In this document: positions 8,471 through 18,666 of the stretch, in pieces
How positions within the stretch are numbered: position 1 is the first letter of the stretch
How the letters are laid out: every line of letters starts with the position of its first letter
NCBI GenBank assembly: GCA_017938145.1
Contig: JAGBCB010000030.1
Location: 1 to 42,541 of the forward strand
DNA length: 42,541 bases
Direction of reading: 5' to 3'
Source: Lachnospiraceae bacterium
GTDB lineage: Bacteria > Bacillota > Clostridia > Lachnospirales > Lachnospiraceae
Notes under the pieces: generated by a model
What the model was told of the DNA's origin: nothing
Databases searched by the model: none
Seen by the model: only the letters and a program-made list of their open reading frames with translations
Program-made: the position numbers and the translations under genes

Positions 8471-10555
8471 ATGAATTACGACGAGAAGAAATTTGCCGCC
8501 AGTGCAAATAAAAAAACAATGGGAATGTGGCTTGCAATGTTAGTGGTATTATCTGTTGCATATGCTATTGAGATAGTGAAAGGTTTAAAATCTCCAACCT
8601 ACTTTTTGATTATGGAACTTATTGCATGGGTTCCGTTTATTATAGGTCTGATTGTAGTAAAGAAGCAGGGCTGGCATTCTAAGTTGTATCATAATATTGT
8701 CGGATTTGGCTATGGATTCTTTTACTTATATATTATGGCAACATCTCCGGGTACATTGGCATTTACATACATCTTGCCGTTGGTAAGTATGTTTGTTATT
8801 TACAAGAACCGTAATTTTATTATCCGTTGCGGTATTGCCAGTGTGGCGGTTCTTATCTTTTCTATCGTTAGGAATTTTCTGAACGGAATGAATACAGCAG
8901 CGGATGTATCTAACTACGAAATTCAGTTCGGAATGATTTTATTCTGTTTTATCGGTTATATTGTTGCCATCAATCACATGAAAAATCATGATGATGCATT
9001 GGTGGGCTCCATTCAGGCGAACTTAGACAGGGTTATTACTACGGTTGACCAGGTAAAATCAGCCAGTGATGAAGTGGTTGACGGTGTTACCGTTGTCCGC
9101 GAATTATCGGAGGAGAATAAAGAAAGTGCTCAGGATGTTGTAAACGGCATGGAAATCCTGATTGATAAGAGTGATGAACTGGGCGGTAAGATTGATTCTT
9201 CCATGGATATGACCAGAGATATTGACCAGCAGGTAAGCAATGTAGCAGGTCTTGTGGAACATATGGTGGAAATCAGCAAAAAGTCTGCAGAACATGCAGA
9301 AAGCAGCTATTCCGAATTAAAGAATGTGGTAGAAGCCACCAACACTATGGCAAGATTATCTTCCGAAGCAGAGGTTATTTTAAATGAGTTCCGTCATCAG
9401 TTTGAAAAAGTAAAGCAGGAAACAGGAACTATCGAAAACATTTCCTCCCAGACCAATCTTTTAGCCTTAAATGCATCTATCGAAGCGGCAAGAGCAGGCG
9501 ATGCAGGCCGCGGCTTTGCGGTAGTTGCTGACGAAATCAGAAACTTAAGTACAGGCACACAAAATTCTTCCACCAGCATTATGGAAGCTTTAGGAAACCT
9601 GGAGGAAATCTCCGGTAAGATGACAGAATCTATTTCTACCATTCTCAAGTTAATTGGTGAAAATCTGATAACCATGCAGGGAGTTAACGAAAGCGTCGGA
9701 ACCATTGCAGAAGATTCCAAGCAACTGGGTGACGAAGTGCAGGTAGTAGATACTGCCATGAAGCAGGTGGAAAGCGCCAACAAAAACATGGTGGATAACA
9801 TGCAGCAGGTGCAGGATATTATGGTGGACATGGCAACCGGTATTAAGGAGTCCGAGTCTACTACAGTTACCATGATGAATAAATACGATGAAACTGCCCG
9901 CAATGTAATTAAGATTGAGCAGGTAGTGGGCCGCCTGGTAGAAGAACTGGGCGAAGGCGGATTTATGAGTCTGGCGGACATTACTCCTGGCATGAAGGTA
10001 ATTCTTGTGGATAAAAAGCAGGGTAAGGAATGTCATTCCGAGGTAGTAGATGTTACAGATAACAGTGTTGCCATTTCTGCAACAACGCAAATGGAAACAT
10101 TCCTGGAAGCATATGCGGCAAAGCATCCGTTTGAAATTCAGATTGTTGTAAACAACACGGTTTATATCTGGGAAGGCATAGACATTAGCCGTAAGGTAAT
10201 GCGTGGTACCTATCAATTAAAGCTGGTTGACAGTCCAAAGGTTTTAAACAGAAGACGCCATCCAAGACTTAGTATAAATAACGAATGCCTGATTACATTA
10301 AAGGGACAAACATTCGGGGGAAGAATGGTAAATATCAGTGCCGGAGGATTTGCTTTTAAGAGTACTGTTTCAAATTTTGCAGACTGCGTTGGTGCAACCG
10401 TGGAATTGCTGATTAAAGAACTGGATGTTTTAAATGGCAGAACATTAACCGGTGTTGTAATCCGCTCCACAGACAATAAAGGAAATTATATTGTAGGCGG
10501 AAGATTACTGGAAGATGATATGGATATTATGAATTATGTAAATTTAAGAGTATAA
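8471..10555 (+). CDS. Membrane chemoreceptor fused to YcgR-type PilZ module
   Basis: A 694-residue protein in three parts. Residues about 15-175 hold five or six membrane helices with short loops and no large outside sensor domain. Residues about 190-490 are a methyl-accepting signalling coiled coil with the conserved hairpin tip near residues 322-365 ([19 protein letters not shown] and [10 protein letters not shown]). Residues about 497-692 form a YcgR-like unit: a PilZN-like barrel, then PilZ with RRRHPR (about 594-599) and NISAGG (about 621), the c-di-GMP signature. The protein should couple c-di-GMP level, or a membrane state, to CheA/CheW. No che genes are nearby. The start at 8471 has AAAGGGG upstream. 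Followed by its own terminator, it stands alone. Confidence 0.9.
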   Translation: MNYDEKKFAASANKKTMGMWLAMLVVLSVAYAIEIVKGLKSPTYFLIMELIAWVPFIIGLIVVKKQGWHSKLYHNIVGFGYGFFYLYIMATSPGTLAFTYILPLVSMFVIYKNRNFIIRCGIASVAVLIFSIVRNFLNGMNTAADVSNYEIQFGMILFCFIGYIVAINHMKNHDDALVGSIQANLDRVITTVDQVKSASDEVVDGVTVVRELSEENKESAQDVVNGMEILIDKSDELGGKIDSSMDMTRDIDQQVSNVAGLVEHMVEISKKSAEHAESSYSELKNVVEATNTMARLSSEAEVILNEFRHQFEKVKQETGTIENISSQTNLLALNASIEAARAGDAGRGFAVVADEIRNLSTGTQNSSTSIMEALGNLEEISGKMTESISTILKLIGENLITMQGVNESVGTIAEDSKQLGDEVQVVDTAMKQVESANKNMVDNMQQVQDIMVDMATGIKESESTTVTMMNKYDETARNVIKIEQVVGRLVEELGEGGFMSLADITPGMKVILVDKKQGKECHSEVVDVTDNSVAISATTQMETFLEAYAAKHPFEIQIVVNNTVYIWEGIDISRKVMRGTYQLKLVDSPKVLNRRRHPRLSINNECLITLKGQTFGGRMVNISAGGFAFKSTVSNFADCVGATVELLIKELDVLNGRTLTGVVIRSTDNKGNYIVGGRLLEDDMDIMNYVNLRV

Positions 10556-10566
10556 GAATAAAAAAG

Positions 10567-10603
10567 AAGGAGCCATCAATTTTTATTTGGTGGCTCCTTT
10601 TAT
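10567..10603 (+). terminator. Intrinsic terminator after the chemoreceptor gene
   Basis: A 9-base stem, AAGGAGCCA (10567-10575) with TGGCTCCTT (10591-10599), is followed by TTTAT. It lies 12 bases after the stop codon. Confidence 0.8.
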
Positions 10604-10990
10604 ACTATACTTTCCATTGGAATTTTTACCTCTTTCTTATTATTTTGATTGATTTAAGTTTTTGTTGGAGTGTACCTCGCTTTCGTTAGATTTAGATTTG
10701 TAATCAGCAGCTATTAAAATCTATGGGATTTGATGATTGGTTAGTTATGCCATGGGACTGTACCTTCCTTTCTTTAAGGATGAAATCGAATCAAGTTTCT
10801 TTATGTTGTCTTTATTATAACTGATAAAAACACATTTGTCAATATAAAAAAACTAAAAATAATTTAAATAGTAATAAAAAGAGAGAAAAAAAATAAAGAA
10901 CTACAAATTGTCTGAAAAAGTAAGAATAAAACAAATAAATAAAAGAATTTTTTATTTCACTAAATTAACACAGATTTTCGTAGAGAAGTA
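10604..10990. other. AT-rich intergenic stretch without a supported gene
   Basis: About 390 bases of low-GC sequence between a terminator and the promoter of the MoxR operon. A 33-codon open frame at 10723-10824 has no ribosome site and no recognisable product. The last 170 bases are almost pure A/T with many A-tracts, which could act as an UP-element or curved DNA upstream of the next promoter. I see no riboswitch. Confidence 0.5.
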
Positions 10991-10999
10991 TGGTATACT
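10991..10999 (+). promoter_or_regulatory. Extended -10 promoter of the MoxR/VWA operon
   Basis: TGG-TATACT is an extended -10 box, 30 bases before the first start codon of the operon. No good -35 hexamer is found at 16-18 bases, which is tolerated in extended -10 promoters. Confidence 0.55.
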
Positions 11000-11028
11000 G
11001 TTCATAAAAAGCAAAAAGGGAGTTCTTT

Positions 11029-12255
11029 ATGGAAGAAAAAGAATATAAACATAAATTACGCCGCTTTCGTCGGCGACTGAATACAGAGGCCGGAATCCGC
11101 GCGGGAACCATTGGCCTGGCAGCAGGTTTGGCTGCTATGGCAGCAGTACTTCTTTACGGGCGGCTTCGGTATCAAAGTATTTTATTAAAAGAGGCCGGGC
11201 TGGCAGCGTTGCTGTTATTTGCAGTAGCTGCCCTGATATGTTATTTTGTGTGGCTTCGTCCAAGAAAAAAAGAAGTGATTGCCCGTGTGGATGCTTTGGG
11301 GCTGAAAGAGCGCATCCTTACTATGGAAGAACTTAAGAATGAAGATTCGGTAATTGCAAAAAAACAGAGGCAGGACGCCAAAGATCATTTGGCAATGCTT
11401 GATACAGCAAGAATGGAAATACAGTTTTACATAAGACCACTGATTTGCAGTCTGGTGTTGGCTGTGGTGGTTGCACTGCTGGTGTTCCTTCCGTTCCCGA
11501 AGGAAGAAATTGACCCACTGGCTGAAAAGAATGCCCAGGAAATGCAGATTATGGATGAGATGATTACCATCTTGAAAGACCTAGCGGAGCAGGCACTGAT
11601 TAACGAGGCGCATCGGGCAGATATCAATGAAATTATTGATGCCCTGGCTGTGAGCTTTACCCCGGAGGACAGTACCTTAACCCGGACGGCAAAGATAGCA
11701 ACAGCGTCCAAACGTCTGGATATGTATGAGTCTGCGGAAAATGCAGAAATTGCCTTGAAGAAGCAGCAGTCGGATGATTCTTCTGAGGCAAGGGCAGAAA
11801 TAAAGGAAATGGAATCCGAGCAGAAAATGCTTTCTGAGACCATCAAAGAGATGAAAGATGTGATGGGAACTTCCATTGATGTCATCAACCTGGTAGAAGG
11901 AACCTTCTGGAGACCGGGAGGTCCATCTTCCGGGTCTTCCTATGAGGTAGAAGAACTCCCGCCGGAAGAAAATCAGGAAGAAAACGGTGAACCTCAGGAA
12001 GGGGAAGAACCGGGTGAAGGAGAATTTCCTCCGGAAGGCATGGAGCCGGGCGAAGGCGGTGAACCTCAGGAAGGTATGGAAGGAAATATGAACGGTGCAG
12101 GCGGTCAGACTATCTTTGATCCGGAACAGGGAGAGGTTGGTTACGGCAGCGTATACGAAGAGTATTATCAGGAAATCTTAAAGGCGTTAACAGAGCATGA
12201 ATTTTCTGAGGAAATCAGGGAAATGATTGAAGATTACGCAAATTCATTAGAATAG
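11029..12255 (+). CDS. Membrane protein with coiled coil and Gly/Glu/Pro-rich tail, MoxR operon
   Basis: A 408-residue protein. Three hydrophobic segments (about residues 22-44, 53-74 and 135-155) are followed by a long helical region rich in Glu, Lys and Ala (about 165-285) and a low-complexity linker with repeated GEEPGEG/PEGMEPGEG units (about 315-365). The first about 130 residues are basic and could face the cytoplasm. AAAAAGGGAG lies before the ATG. It is the first gene of a four-gene operon with MoxR, DUF58 and VWA proteins; genes in this position often encode uncharacterised envelope proteins of the same complex. No enzyme motif is seen. Confidence 0.75.
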   Translation: MEEKEYKHKLRRFRRRLNTEAGIRAGTIGLAAGLAAMAAVLLYGRLRYQSILLKEAGLAALLLFAVAALICYFVWLRPRKKEVIARVDALGLKERILTMEELKNEDSVIAKKQRQDAKDHLAMLDTARMEIQFYIRPLICSLVLAVVVALLVFLPFPKEEIDPLAEKNAQEMQIMDEMITILKDLAEQALINEAHRADINEIIDALAVSFTPEDSTLTRTAKIATASKRLDMYESAENAEIALKKQQSDDSSEARAEIKEMESEQKMLSETIKEMKDVMGTSIDVINLVEGTFWRPGGPSSGSSYEVEELPPEENQEENGEPQEGEEPGEGEFPPEGMEPGEGGEPQEGMEGNMNGAGGQTIFDPEQGEVGYGSVYEEYYQEILKALTEHEFSEEIREMIEDYANSLE

Positions 12256-12271
12256 TTAAAGGAGAAAAACA

Positions 12272-13291
12272 ATGGTTACAGAGGAAATGTTACAGCAGTT
12301 TAAGGAAAAGTGTGAGGGGATTTATAAAGAACTGGGCAAGGATATGATTGGCCAACAGGATGTAGTGGAAGGCTGTGTAATTGCCATGATTGCAGGCGGT
12401 AACGTGCTGTTAGAAGGTGTACCGGGGGTTGGTAAAACCAGACTGGTACGTTCCCTCGGAAAGGTGTTTAACCTTCCGTTTTCCAGAATCCAGTTTACCC
12501 CGGATTTAATGCCTGCAGATGTTACAGGTACCAATATTATTGAAAAGGACAAAGAGGGTAATTCTACCTTCCGTTTCCAGCCGGGTCCTGTGTTTACCAA
12601 TATTTTGCTGGCAGACGAAATTAACCGTGCCACACCAAAGACCCAGTCTGCTCTTTTGGAGGCCATGCAGGAGCATACCGTTACGGTAATGGGTGAATCC
12701 TACAAGTTAGAGGAGCCGTTCTTTGTACTGGCTACCCAGAACCCAATCGAACAGGATGGTACCTATCCGCTTCCTGAAGCCCAGATGGACCGTTTTATGT
12801 TTAAATTGGTAATTACCTACCCTAATATGGATGAACTCCTGGAAATCGTAAATATCACCCAGAAAACCATGGAAGAAATTGCTGAGGCGGCCTGCAGCGC
12901 AAAGGAACTCCTGCTTATGAGAGAAACCGCAAAGGAAATTCCGGTGGCAGAGGATGTTATGAAGTATACCATGAAGCTGGTAATGGCAACCCAGCCGTCC
13001 GGTGAATATGCTTCCGAGACTTCCGCAAAATATTTACGCTACGGTGCTTCTCCGAGAGCTGCCCAGGCCTTAATTACCACAGCAAAAGTAAAGGCACTTA
13101 TGAACGGCCGTTATAACGTTTCCTACGATGATATCAACAGCCTTGCTTATCCGGTTCTGCGTCACAGAATTAAATTGAATTTTGAAGCTGTTACAGGAAA
13201 GGTAACCGCAGATAAGGTAATTGAAGATATTATTGCGGAACTTAACCCAAAGCAGGGCAGCGTTCTGCCGTTATTAAAGCATAAGAAGTAG
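12272..13291 (+). CDS. MoxR family AAA+ ATPase
   Basis: A 339-residue AAA+ ATPase. Walker A is GVPGVGKT (about residues 46-53). Walker B is LLADEINR with Asp115 and Glu116, followed by the typical MoxR stretch TPKTQSALLEAMQE. ATQNPIEQDGTYPLPEAQMDRF supplies the sensor region and the arginine-containing helix. MoxR proteins act as chaperones that insert metals or assemble complexes together with VWA proteins. The order MoxR, DUF58, VWA seen here is the standard arrangement. The ribosome site AAAGGAGAAA precedes the ATG, 16 bases after the previous gene. Confidence 0.95.
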   Translation: MVTEEMLQQFKEKCEGIYKELGKDMIGQQDVVEGCVIAMIAGGNVLLEGVPGVGKTRLVRSLGKVFNLPFSRIQFTPDLMPADVTGTNIIEKDKEGNSTFRFQPGPVFTNILLADEINRATPKTQSALLEAMQEHTVTVMGESYKLEEPFFVLATQNPIEQDGTYPLPEAQMDRFMFKLVITYPNMDELLEIVNITQKTMEEIAEAACSAKELLLMRETAKEIPVAEDVMKYTMKLVMATQPSGEYASETSAKYLRYGASPRAAQALITTAKVKALMNGRYNVSYDDINSLAYPVLRHRIKLNFEAVTGKVTADKVIEDIIAELNPKQGSVLPLLKHKK

Positions 13292-13301
13292 GAAGAAACC
13301 C

Positions 13302-14198
13302 ATGGGAAGAAACATTATTGATGATGATTTTATAGGACGCCTGGAAACCCTGGGATTGTGGCTGAAAAGCCAGATGACCGGATATTTCGGCGGCAACCAT
13401 AAAACAAATGCTTATGGCAGTACGGTGGAATTTGCAGACTACCGGGAATATACTCCCGGGGATGATTTGCGCCGGATTGACTGGAACATGTACGGCCGGT
13501 TTGATAAATATTTTATCCGCCTGTTTACCGATGAGCGTCAGATGCACAACCAGATATTGATTGACGGTTCCGCTTCCATGGAGGATGGAGAGGGGAAGGC
13601 TGACTATGCCCTGAAGGTGGCGGCTGCCCTGGGATTTTTGTCCGTACAGGGTATGGACCGTACTTCCATGAAAATGATGAAAGGGGATTCTTTAGTTAAT
13701 GTCGGTCAGAGAATTACAGGAAAGGAATCCTTCTATGCCACTGTTAATGAATTGGAAGAGGTAACCTTTGAAGGTGGTGCGGATATCAGCGCTGCGGTAA
13801 AGAACAATCCGGAAACCGGTTTTGATGACGGACTTACCGTATTGATATCCGACTTCTTTACGGAAGCCGACTGGAAGCAGGCAGTGGATTATTTGTTATA
13901 CAAAAAGAGAGAAGTGCTTTTGGTACAGGTGGTTACTCCTGCAGAGGTCAGTCCGGATTATTACGGCCGGATGCAGCTGGTGGATGCCGAAGCAGTGGAT
14001 ATTGATGACAGAAAGAATATGCGGATGCGTATTACAAAAAGCGAATATAAGGCATATTTACAGGCACTTTCCGACTATCTGGAGGATATGAAGCAGTTCT
14101 GCCGCTCCAGAAACGTGGGTTATGTGCGGGTAAATACCGCCAATCCGATAGAAAAAGAGTTGTTGAATCAACTATATGAAACGGAGGCGATACGATGA
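13302..14198 (+). CDS. DUF58 domain protein (MoxR partner)
   Basis: A 298-residue protein with the DUF58 signature: EFADYREYTPGDDLRRIDW followed by the VWA-like segment LIDGSASM. DUF58 proteins are cytoplasmic or membrane-associated partners of MoxR ATPases and carry a degenerate VWA fold; here the D-G-S-A-S sequence preserves a metal-site-like pattern. GDGLTVLISDFF fits the later strand of the same fold. It starts 11 bases after the MoxR gene and overlaps the next gene by four bases (ATGA), so all three are translated together. Confidence 0.9.
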   Translation: MGRNIIDDDFIGRLETLGLWLKSQMTGYFGGNHKTNAYGSTVEFADYREYTPGDDLRRIDWNMYGRFDKYFIRLFTDERQMHNQILIDGSASMEDGEGKADYALKVAAALGFLSVQGMDRTSMKMMKGDSLVNVGQRITGKESFYATVNELEEVTFEGGADISAAVKNNPETGFDDGLTVLISDFFTEADWKQAVDYLLYKKREVLLVQVVTPAEVSPDYYGRMQLVDAEAVDIDDRKNMRMRITKSEYKAYLQALSDYLEDMKQFCRSRNVGYVRVNTANPIEKELLNQLYETEAIR

Positions 14199-17100
14199 GT
14201 TTTCTTAATCCTGCAGGTTTATGGGGACTTCTTGGTATCCCCGCGTTGATTTTAATTTACATAATTAAGCCGAAGTTTCTGGAAAAAAAGGTAACCAGTA
14301 CCTTTATCTGGAAGCTGAGCCAAAAATATCAGAAGAAAAAACTTCCGTGGCAGATTACCAATCTGCTGCTGTTTGTGATGCAGTTATTGATTATTACCGG
14401 CATAAGTCTGGGCTTGGCAAGACCGGTTATGATTACCAAAGACGGTGCAGCGGAAAAAATAGTGATTATGGATGCTTCCGCCAGTATGCTGGCAGATACA
14501 GGAAGCGGTTCCTGTTTTGAAAGGGCAAAGTCAGAACTTTCCGATTTGGCGGATGCTATGGAAAGCTACGGAAAAATGTCAATTATCTTGGCAGAAACCG
14601 AAAGCCGGGTGCTGGTAGAACGTTCCGGCTCCGAACAGGACATCAAAGCGATGGCAGAAACACTTTCCTGTTCCTTTGGCGAGGCTGATTTGCCGGGGGC
14701 TTTTGCTTTAGCAGAGGAAATGCTCAAAGAGAATCCGGAGGCTGCGGTGTATTTAATTACCGATAAAGCTTATGAAAATGCAGGAAACGTCCAGGTAATT
14801 AATGTGGCAGAAGAAACTGCTTGGAATGTTGCCATTAGTTCCCTGGAAGCGAAAAAAGCGGAAAACAGAGAGCTTTATTTTGAAACAGAAATTACTTCCT
14901 ACGGTATGGATATGGCGGCTGCCGTAGTGCTGTATGTGGATGATGTGTTAGCTGATGCGCAGCTGGTAAGCCTTTTATCCGATGTTCCGACGACAGTGGA
15001 ATTTACGGATCTGGGAATCCGGCAGTATGAGTCTGCAAGAGTATACGTGGAAGCAGCGGATGCGCTGACCTTAGACAATGAATTTTGGACCCTGGCTGAG
15101 ACGAAAGAAGTGTATGATGTTTTACTGGTCAGCGAAGAACCAACCTTTTTGGAAACCGCATTGCTGACCTTTGATAATTTACGGATTACGGTAGTGGCAT
15201 CCTTTGATGAACTGGACCAGGGCGATCAATTTATGCAGGACGGTTCCACCATCGAGGAAATTCCGAGTACCGGTTACGATTTATATGTATATGATAAAGT
15301 GATGCCGAAATCCCTCCCAGGGGATGGGGCCGTCTGGATGATTTGTCCGGAAAAGGTTCCAAAGGGTGTTACCTTTAAATTGGGTGATGTTGTAACCGGG
15401 GAAGCGTATCTTGAGGCGGCACCGGATTCCGGTACGGAACTGTTTGCGGAAATCAGCAGGGAAGTTGATGTAAATGAAGTATATGTCAACGAGTATCTGG
15501 ATATTTCTTCCGCCCTTGGTTTCGAAACCCTTTATACCTGTAACGGAGCACCGGTGATTTTGGCCGGCGAAGCAGAAAATGCCCGGGCGGTGTTGTTCGC
15601 TTTTGATTTAAGTGCATCCAACCTGCCACTGCGTATTGCATATCCGGCGCTTGTTTATAATATGGTACAGTATTCCCTGTGTCCGGTGTTAAAAGATACC
15701 TCGTATGAAGTAGGGGATGTGGTAACCATTCATAAAGGTAACGGTGCAGTGCTGACATCAGTAAGTTCCGGGCAACCGGGTGCGGTGGCGGATACTTATG
15801 TCCGTATGCCGGTAAGCTTTACCGCAAAAGAGCCAGGAATTTATACGGTAACCCAGATGAGGTCTGATGATTCTTCCAAGCAGGCCCGGTACTTCGTTGG
15901 TATTCCGGCCGGAGAAAGTAATATTACTGCGGCGGGAACTATGCTTCCGGAGCTTGGACAGACCGGAACAGAGGTTAATTACGAAAAGGAAATCACCCGC
16001 TGGGTTGTTATTTTACTCGTGGTGCTGATTCTTGCAGAATGGCTGTTGCAGTATCGGGAAAAGTTTACGTTAAATAAAAAGCTTTCCCTTGCACTTCGGC
16101 TGGTAATTGTGGCAATCCTTATTGCATTGCTGGCGGATGTGAAGATATCCCGGGAAAAAGATGAGATTAACACCATTATTCTGGCGGATATGTCTGCCAG
16201 TGCAACGGATTCCTACGGAGCAGTGCATACTTATATCAATGAATTTGCATCCATGGCCGGAGAAAAGAACCGCATTGGAGTGGTTACTTTCGGAAAGGAT
16301 TTCATCTATACGGCAGAACTTAAGGAGAACGGAGCGGATGTGATGTCTGCCCTGGCAGAAGGAGAGGCGGTTCCTCATGTGGGGGCTACCAATCTGGAAG
16401 AAGCGCTGTATTATGCAGAATCCTTGCTGAACGACAGGGAAAACCAAAGAATCATTATTTTATCCGACGGGATACAAACTGACGGCGATGCCCTGGCAGC
16501 AGCCAAGGCAATGGCAGAGCGGGGCGTACAGGTGGATGCGGTGTGCATTCCTACCAGAGCTGTGGGCTTTGAAATGCAGGTAATGAGTCTTTCCCATCCT
16601 CAGAGTTTAAGTATGGGGGAAGAAACAGAACTGAAGGTTGTGGTACAAAGCAACCATGATGCGTCGGCGGAGCTTCGCTTTATGGATAACGGCGCTGTGG
16701 TATCCAAGAGAATCGTAGATATAAAAGAAGGACTGTCGGAATTTACTTCCGAATATACCCCTTCTTCTCTTGGTATTCATGAAATTTCGGTACGGCTGGT
16801 GCCGGTACAGGACAGCGCAAAAGAGAATAATACCTACTATTCCTGGCTGGAAGTTGCCGGAAAGGGAAACATTTTATTGATAGACGGCACAGGAAGAGAA
16901 GCAGCCGGCTTGAAATACATGCTTTCCGAGGAATACAGTGTAACAGAAATTGAGCCGGAAGAAGCAGAAGGGTACATGAACCAGCTGGCAGCTTATCAGG
17001 GTGTCATTTTGATGAATGTGTCCAATGCAGATTTACCGGAAGGCTTTGATAAGGCGTTGGAAACCTATGTAGAAAAATACGGTGGTGGTGTGCTTACCAC

Positions 17101-18517
17101 CGGAGGCAGCAATACCTATGCTTACGGTAGTATGACGGACACCGCATTTGAAGACCTGCTTCCGGTCACTTTGGAGCTTGGCGAGGAACAGGTAGTTGCC
17201 ATGATGCTTGTGGTGGATACTTCCAGCAGTATGCAGGGATTAAATCACCGGATGGCAATCCAGGGCACCATGCAGTGTATCGAAGCATTGGAAGAAAAGG
17301 ATTATGTGGGTGTGTTAACCTTTGACAGAACCGCCCATGTAATTTATGACCTTGCTTCCATGGAGCAAAAGGATGATATTCTGGAAGCGGTAGAGGCGAT
17401 TGAGCTTGGACGGGGTACTTATATGACGGATGCCACCAGAGAAGCATACAATCAGTTAAAGGATTTTGAAGCAGATAAAAAACATGTCATTATTTTATCC
17501 GATGGTGAACCGCAGGATTCCGGTTACATCCGTGTGGTAAAACAGATGGCAGCCAACGGCATCACGGTTTCCGCCATTGCGGTGGGCCAGGGGGCTGACC
17601 GTAGAATCATGGAAACCATTGCTCAAAACGGTAACGGTAATTACTATTATGCAATCACGGTAAAAGATTTGCCGGATATTATGGTAGATGAAGTGGTCTC
17701 TGCCACAGACTCTTACCGCCATACCGGAACCTTCCCGATCTCTGTGGCAAGTTATTCCACATTGCTTGGGGATTTGGATGCCAATAATCTTCCGACTATG
17801 TCCGGTTATACTACTACTTTCCTGAAAAAGGGAGCAGAGCAGTTTTTAACCGTGGCTGACGGAGAACCTCTGTATGTACAGTGGGACTACGGCTCCGGCC
17901 GGGTAGGCAGCTTTACTGCAGATTTGCGGGGCAATGATTCGGAGCAGCTGTTTGCTTCAGAAGACGGTATACAGTTAATTAGAAACATGGTTTCCGGGCT
18001 GATTCGTACCGATGGAAAGGTAACAGCACTGGGACTTGAGCTGACACCGGGGAATCAGACTGCCGGGGTGGAAATTTCCGCAGCTCTTTCCGGAAAGGAA
18101 ACGTTACAGGTATCGGTTCTTTCTCCGGACGGCAGTGAGGAAACGGTGGAAACGGTGCTGACTACAAAGGGAACTTATCGCGGAACCTTTGCAACGGACT
18201 CCTCCGGTGTTTATACCGTTACGGCAACCCACTTGGGTGCGGACGGAAAGCTTCTTGATTTTGCCCAGGCGAATATGGCATCCTCCTATTCCAAGGAGTA
18301 CGAATGCTTTGGGGAAACTACAGGAGAAGAACTTTTGCTTAGTGTATGTGAAGCAACCGGAGGCAAAATGGCCTATACCGCAGCAAATGTAATGGAGTTT
18401 ACCGGAAAACTGATGAAGCAGATGCTGGATCCTGCTGTTCCGTTGTTAATTGTACTTATGGTGATTGTTCTTGCTGAGATAGCAATAAGAAAATTCCGAT
18501 TAAGGAGACGAAGATAG
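14195..18517 (+). CDS. Giant BatA-type membrane protein with three VWA domains
   Basis: A 1440-residue protein. It begins with an aerotolerance-type N-terminus (membrane helices about 4-24 and 54-76), then VWA1 with DASAS at 93-97. After an Ig-like outside region, membrane helices at about 603-620 and 635-655 lead into VWA2 (DMSAS at 665). A GATase-like segment follows (ILLIDGTGREAAGLKYML, GGGVLTTGGSNTYAYG), then VWA3 (DTSSS at 1008, then LSDGEPQD). A last helix lies at about 1412-1432 before a basic tail. Related Clostridia usually carry these as two proteins of about 600 and 850 residues, so this looks like an end-to-end fusion at about residue 625. The ATG overlaps the DUF58 stop. Probable work: an envelope complex driven by MoxR. 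Confidence 0.85.
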   Translation: MSFLNPAGLWGLLGIPALILIYIIKPKFLEKKVTSTFIWKLSQKYQKKKLPWQITNLLLFVMQLLIITGISLGLARPVMITKDGAAEKIVIMDASASMLADTGSGSCFERAKSELSDLADAMESYGKMSIILAETESRVLVERSGSEQDIKAMAETLSCSFGEADLPGAFALAEEMLKENPEAAVYLITDKAYENAGNVQVINVAEETAWNVAISSLEAKKAENRELYFETEITSYGMDMAAAVVLYVDDVLADAQLVSLLSDVPTTVEFTDLGIRQYESARVYVEAADALTLDNEFWTLAETKEVYDVLLVSEEPTFLETALLTFDNLRITVVASFDELDQGDQFMQDGSTIEEIPSTGYDLYVYDKVMPKSLPGDGAVWMICPEKVPKGVTFKLGDVVTGEAYLEAAPDSGTELFAEISREVDVNEVYVNEYLDISSALGFETLYTCNGAPVILAGEAENARAVLFAFDLSASNLPLRIAYPALVYNMVQYSLCPVLKDTSYEVGDVVTIHKGNGAVLTSVSSGQPGAVADTYVRMPVSFTAKEPGIYTVTQMRSDDSSKQARYFVGIPAGESNITAAGTMLPELGQTGTEVNYEKEITRWVVILLVVLILAEWLLQYREKFTLNKKLSLALRLVIVAILIALLADVKISREKDEINTIILADMSASATDSYGAVHTYINEFASMAGEKNRIGVVTFGKDFIYTAELKENGADVMSALAEGEAVPHVGATNLEEALYYAESLLNDRENQRIIILSDGIQTDGDALAAAKAMAERGVQVDAVCIPTRAVGFEMQVMSLSHPQSLSMGEETELKVVVQSNHDASAELRFMDNGAVVSKRIVDIKEGLSEFTSEYTPSSLGIHEISVRLVPVQDSAKENNTYYSWLEVAGKGNILLIDGTGREAAGLKYMLSEEYSVTEIEPEEAEGYMNQLAAYQGVILMNVSNADLPEGFDKALETYVEKYGGGVLTTGGSNTYAYGSMTDTAFEDLLPVTLELGEEQVVAMMLVVDTSSSMQGLNHRMAIQGTMQCIEALEEKDYVGVLTFDRTAHVIYDLASMEQKDDILEAVEAIELGRGTYMTDATREAYNQLKDFEADKKHVIILSDGEPQDSGYIRVVKQMAANGITVSAIAVGQGADRRIMETIAQNGNGNYYYAITVKDLPDIMVDEVVSATDSYRHTGTFPISVASYSTLLGDLDANNLPTMSGYTTTFLKKGAEQFLTVADGEPLYVQWDYGSGRVGSFTADLRGNDSEQLFASEDGIQLIRNMVSGLIRTDGKVTALGLELTPGNQTAGVEISAALSGKETLQVSVLSPDGSEETVETVLTTKGTYRGTFATDSSGVYTVTATHLGADGKLLDFAQANMASSYSKEYECFGETTGEELLLSVCEATGGKMAYTAANVMEFTGKLMKQMLDPAVPLLIVLMVIVLAEIAIRKFRLRRRR

Positions 18518-18556
18518 TTCACCGCAAAAAAATTGGATATTTTCGTAAAAAATAGC

Positions 18557-18585
18557 TTGCGCTGACGGACCGGTGGTAGTATAAT
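18557..18585 (+). promoter_or_regulatory. Promoter of ddh
   Basis: TTGCGC (18557-18562), a 17-base spacer and a perfect TATAAT (18580-18585) lie 81 bases before the ddh start. Confidence 0.75.
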
Positions 18586-18648
18586 AGGTGCAAATTTATT
18601 AGTGCTTTAAAATTTTAGTGCAATAAAGAGGACTAATCGGTCTGTCAG
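18562..18648. repeat. Spaced inverted repeat across the ddh promoter and leader
   Basis: CTGACGGACCG (18562-18572) matches the reverse of CGGTCTGTCAG (18638-18648) in 10 of 11 positions. The first arm lies in the promoter spacer, so it is not transcribed and the pair cannot form an RNA hairpin. It could be two operator half-sites joined by DNA looping, or chance. Confidence 0.45.
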
Positions 18649-18666
18649 AAGTGAAGGAGGCAAATT

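Noticed and set aside
10723-10824. A 33-codon open frame in the AT-rich gap
   Set aside because: It has no ribosome site, no recognisable sequence and unusual residues for the genome.
18518-18666. A lysine riboswitch before ddh
   Set aside because: The leader is too short after the promoter (about 75 bases) and lacks L-box landmarks.
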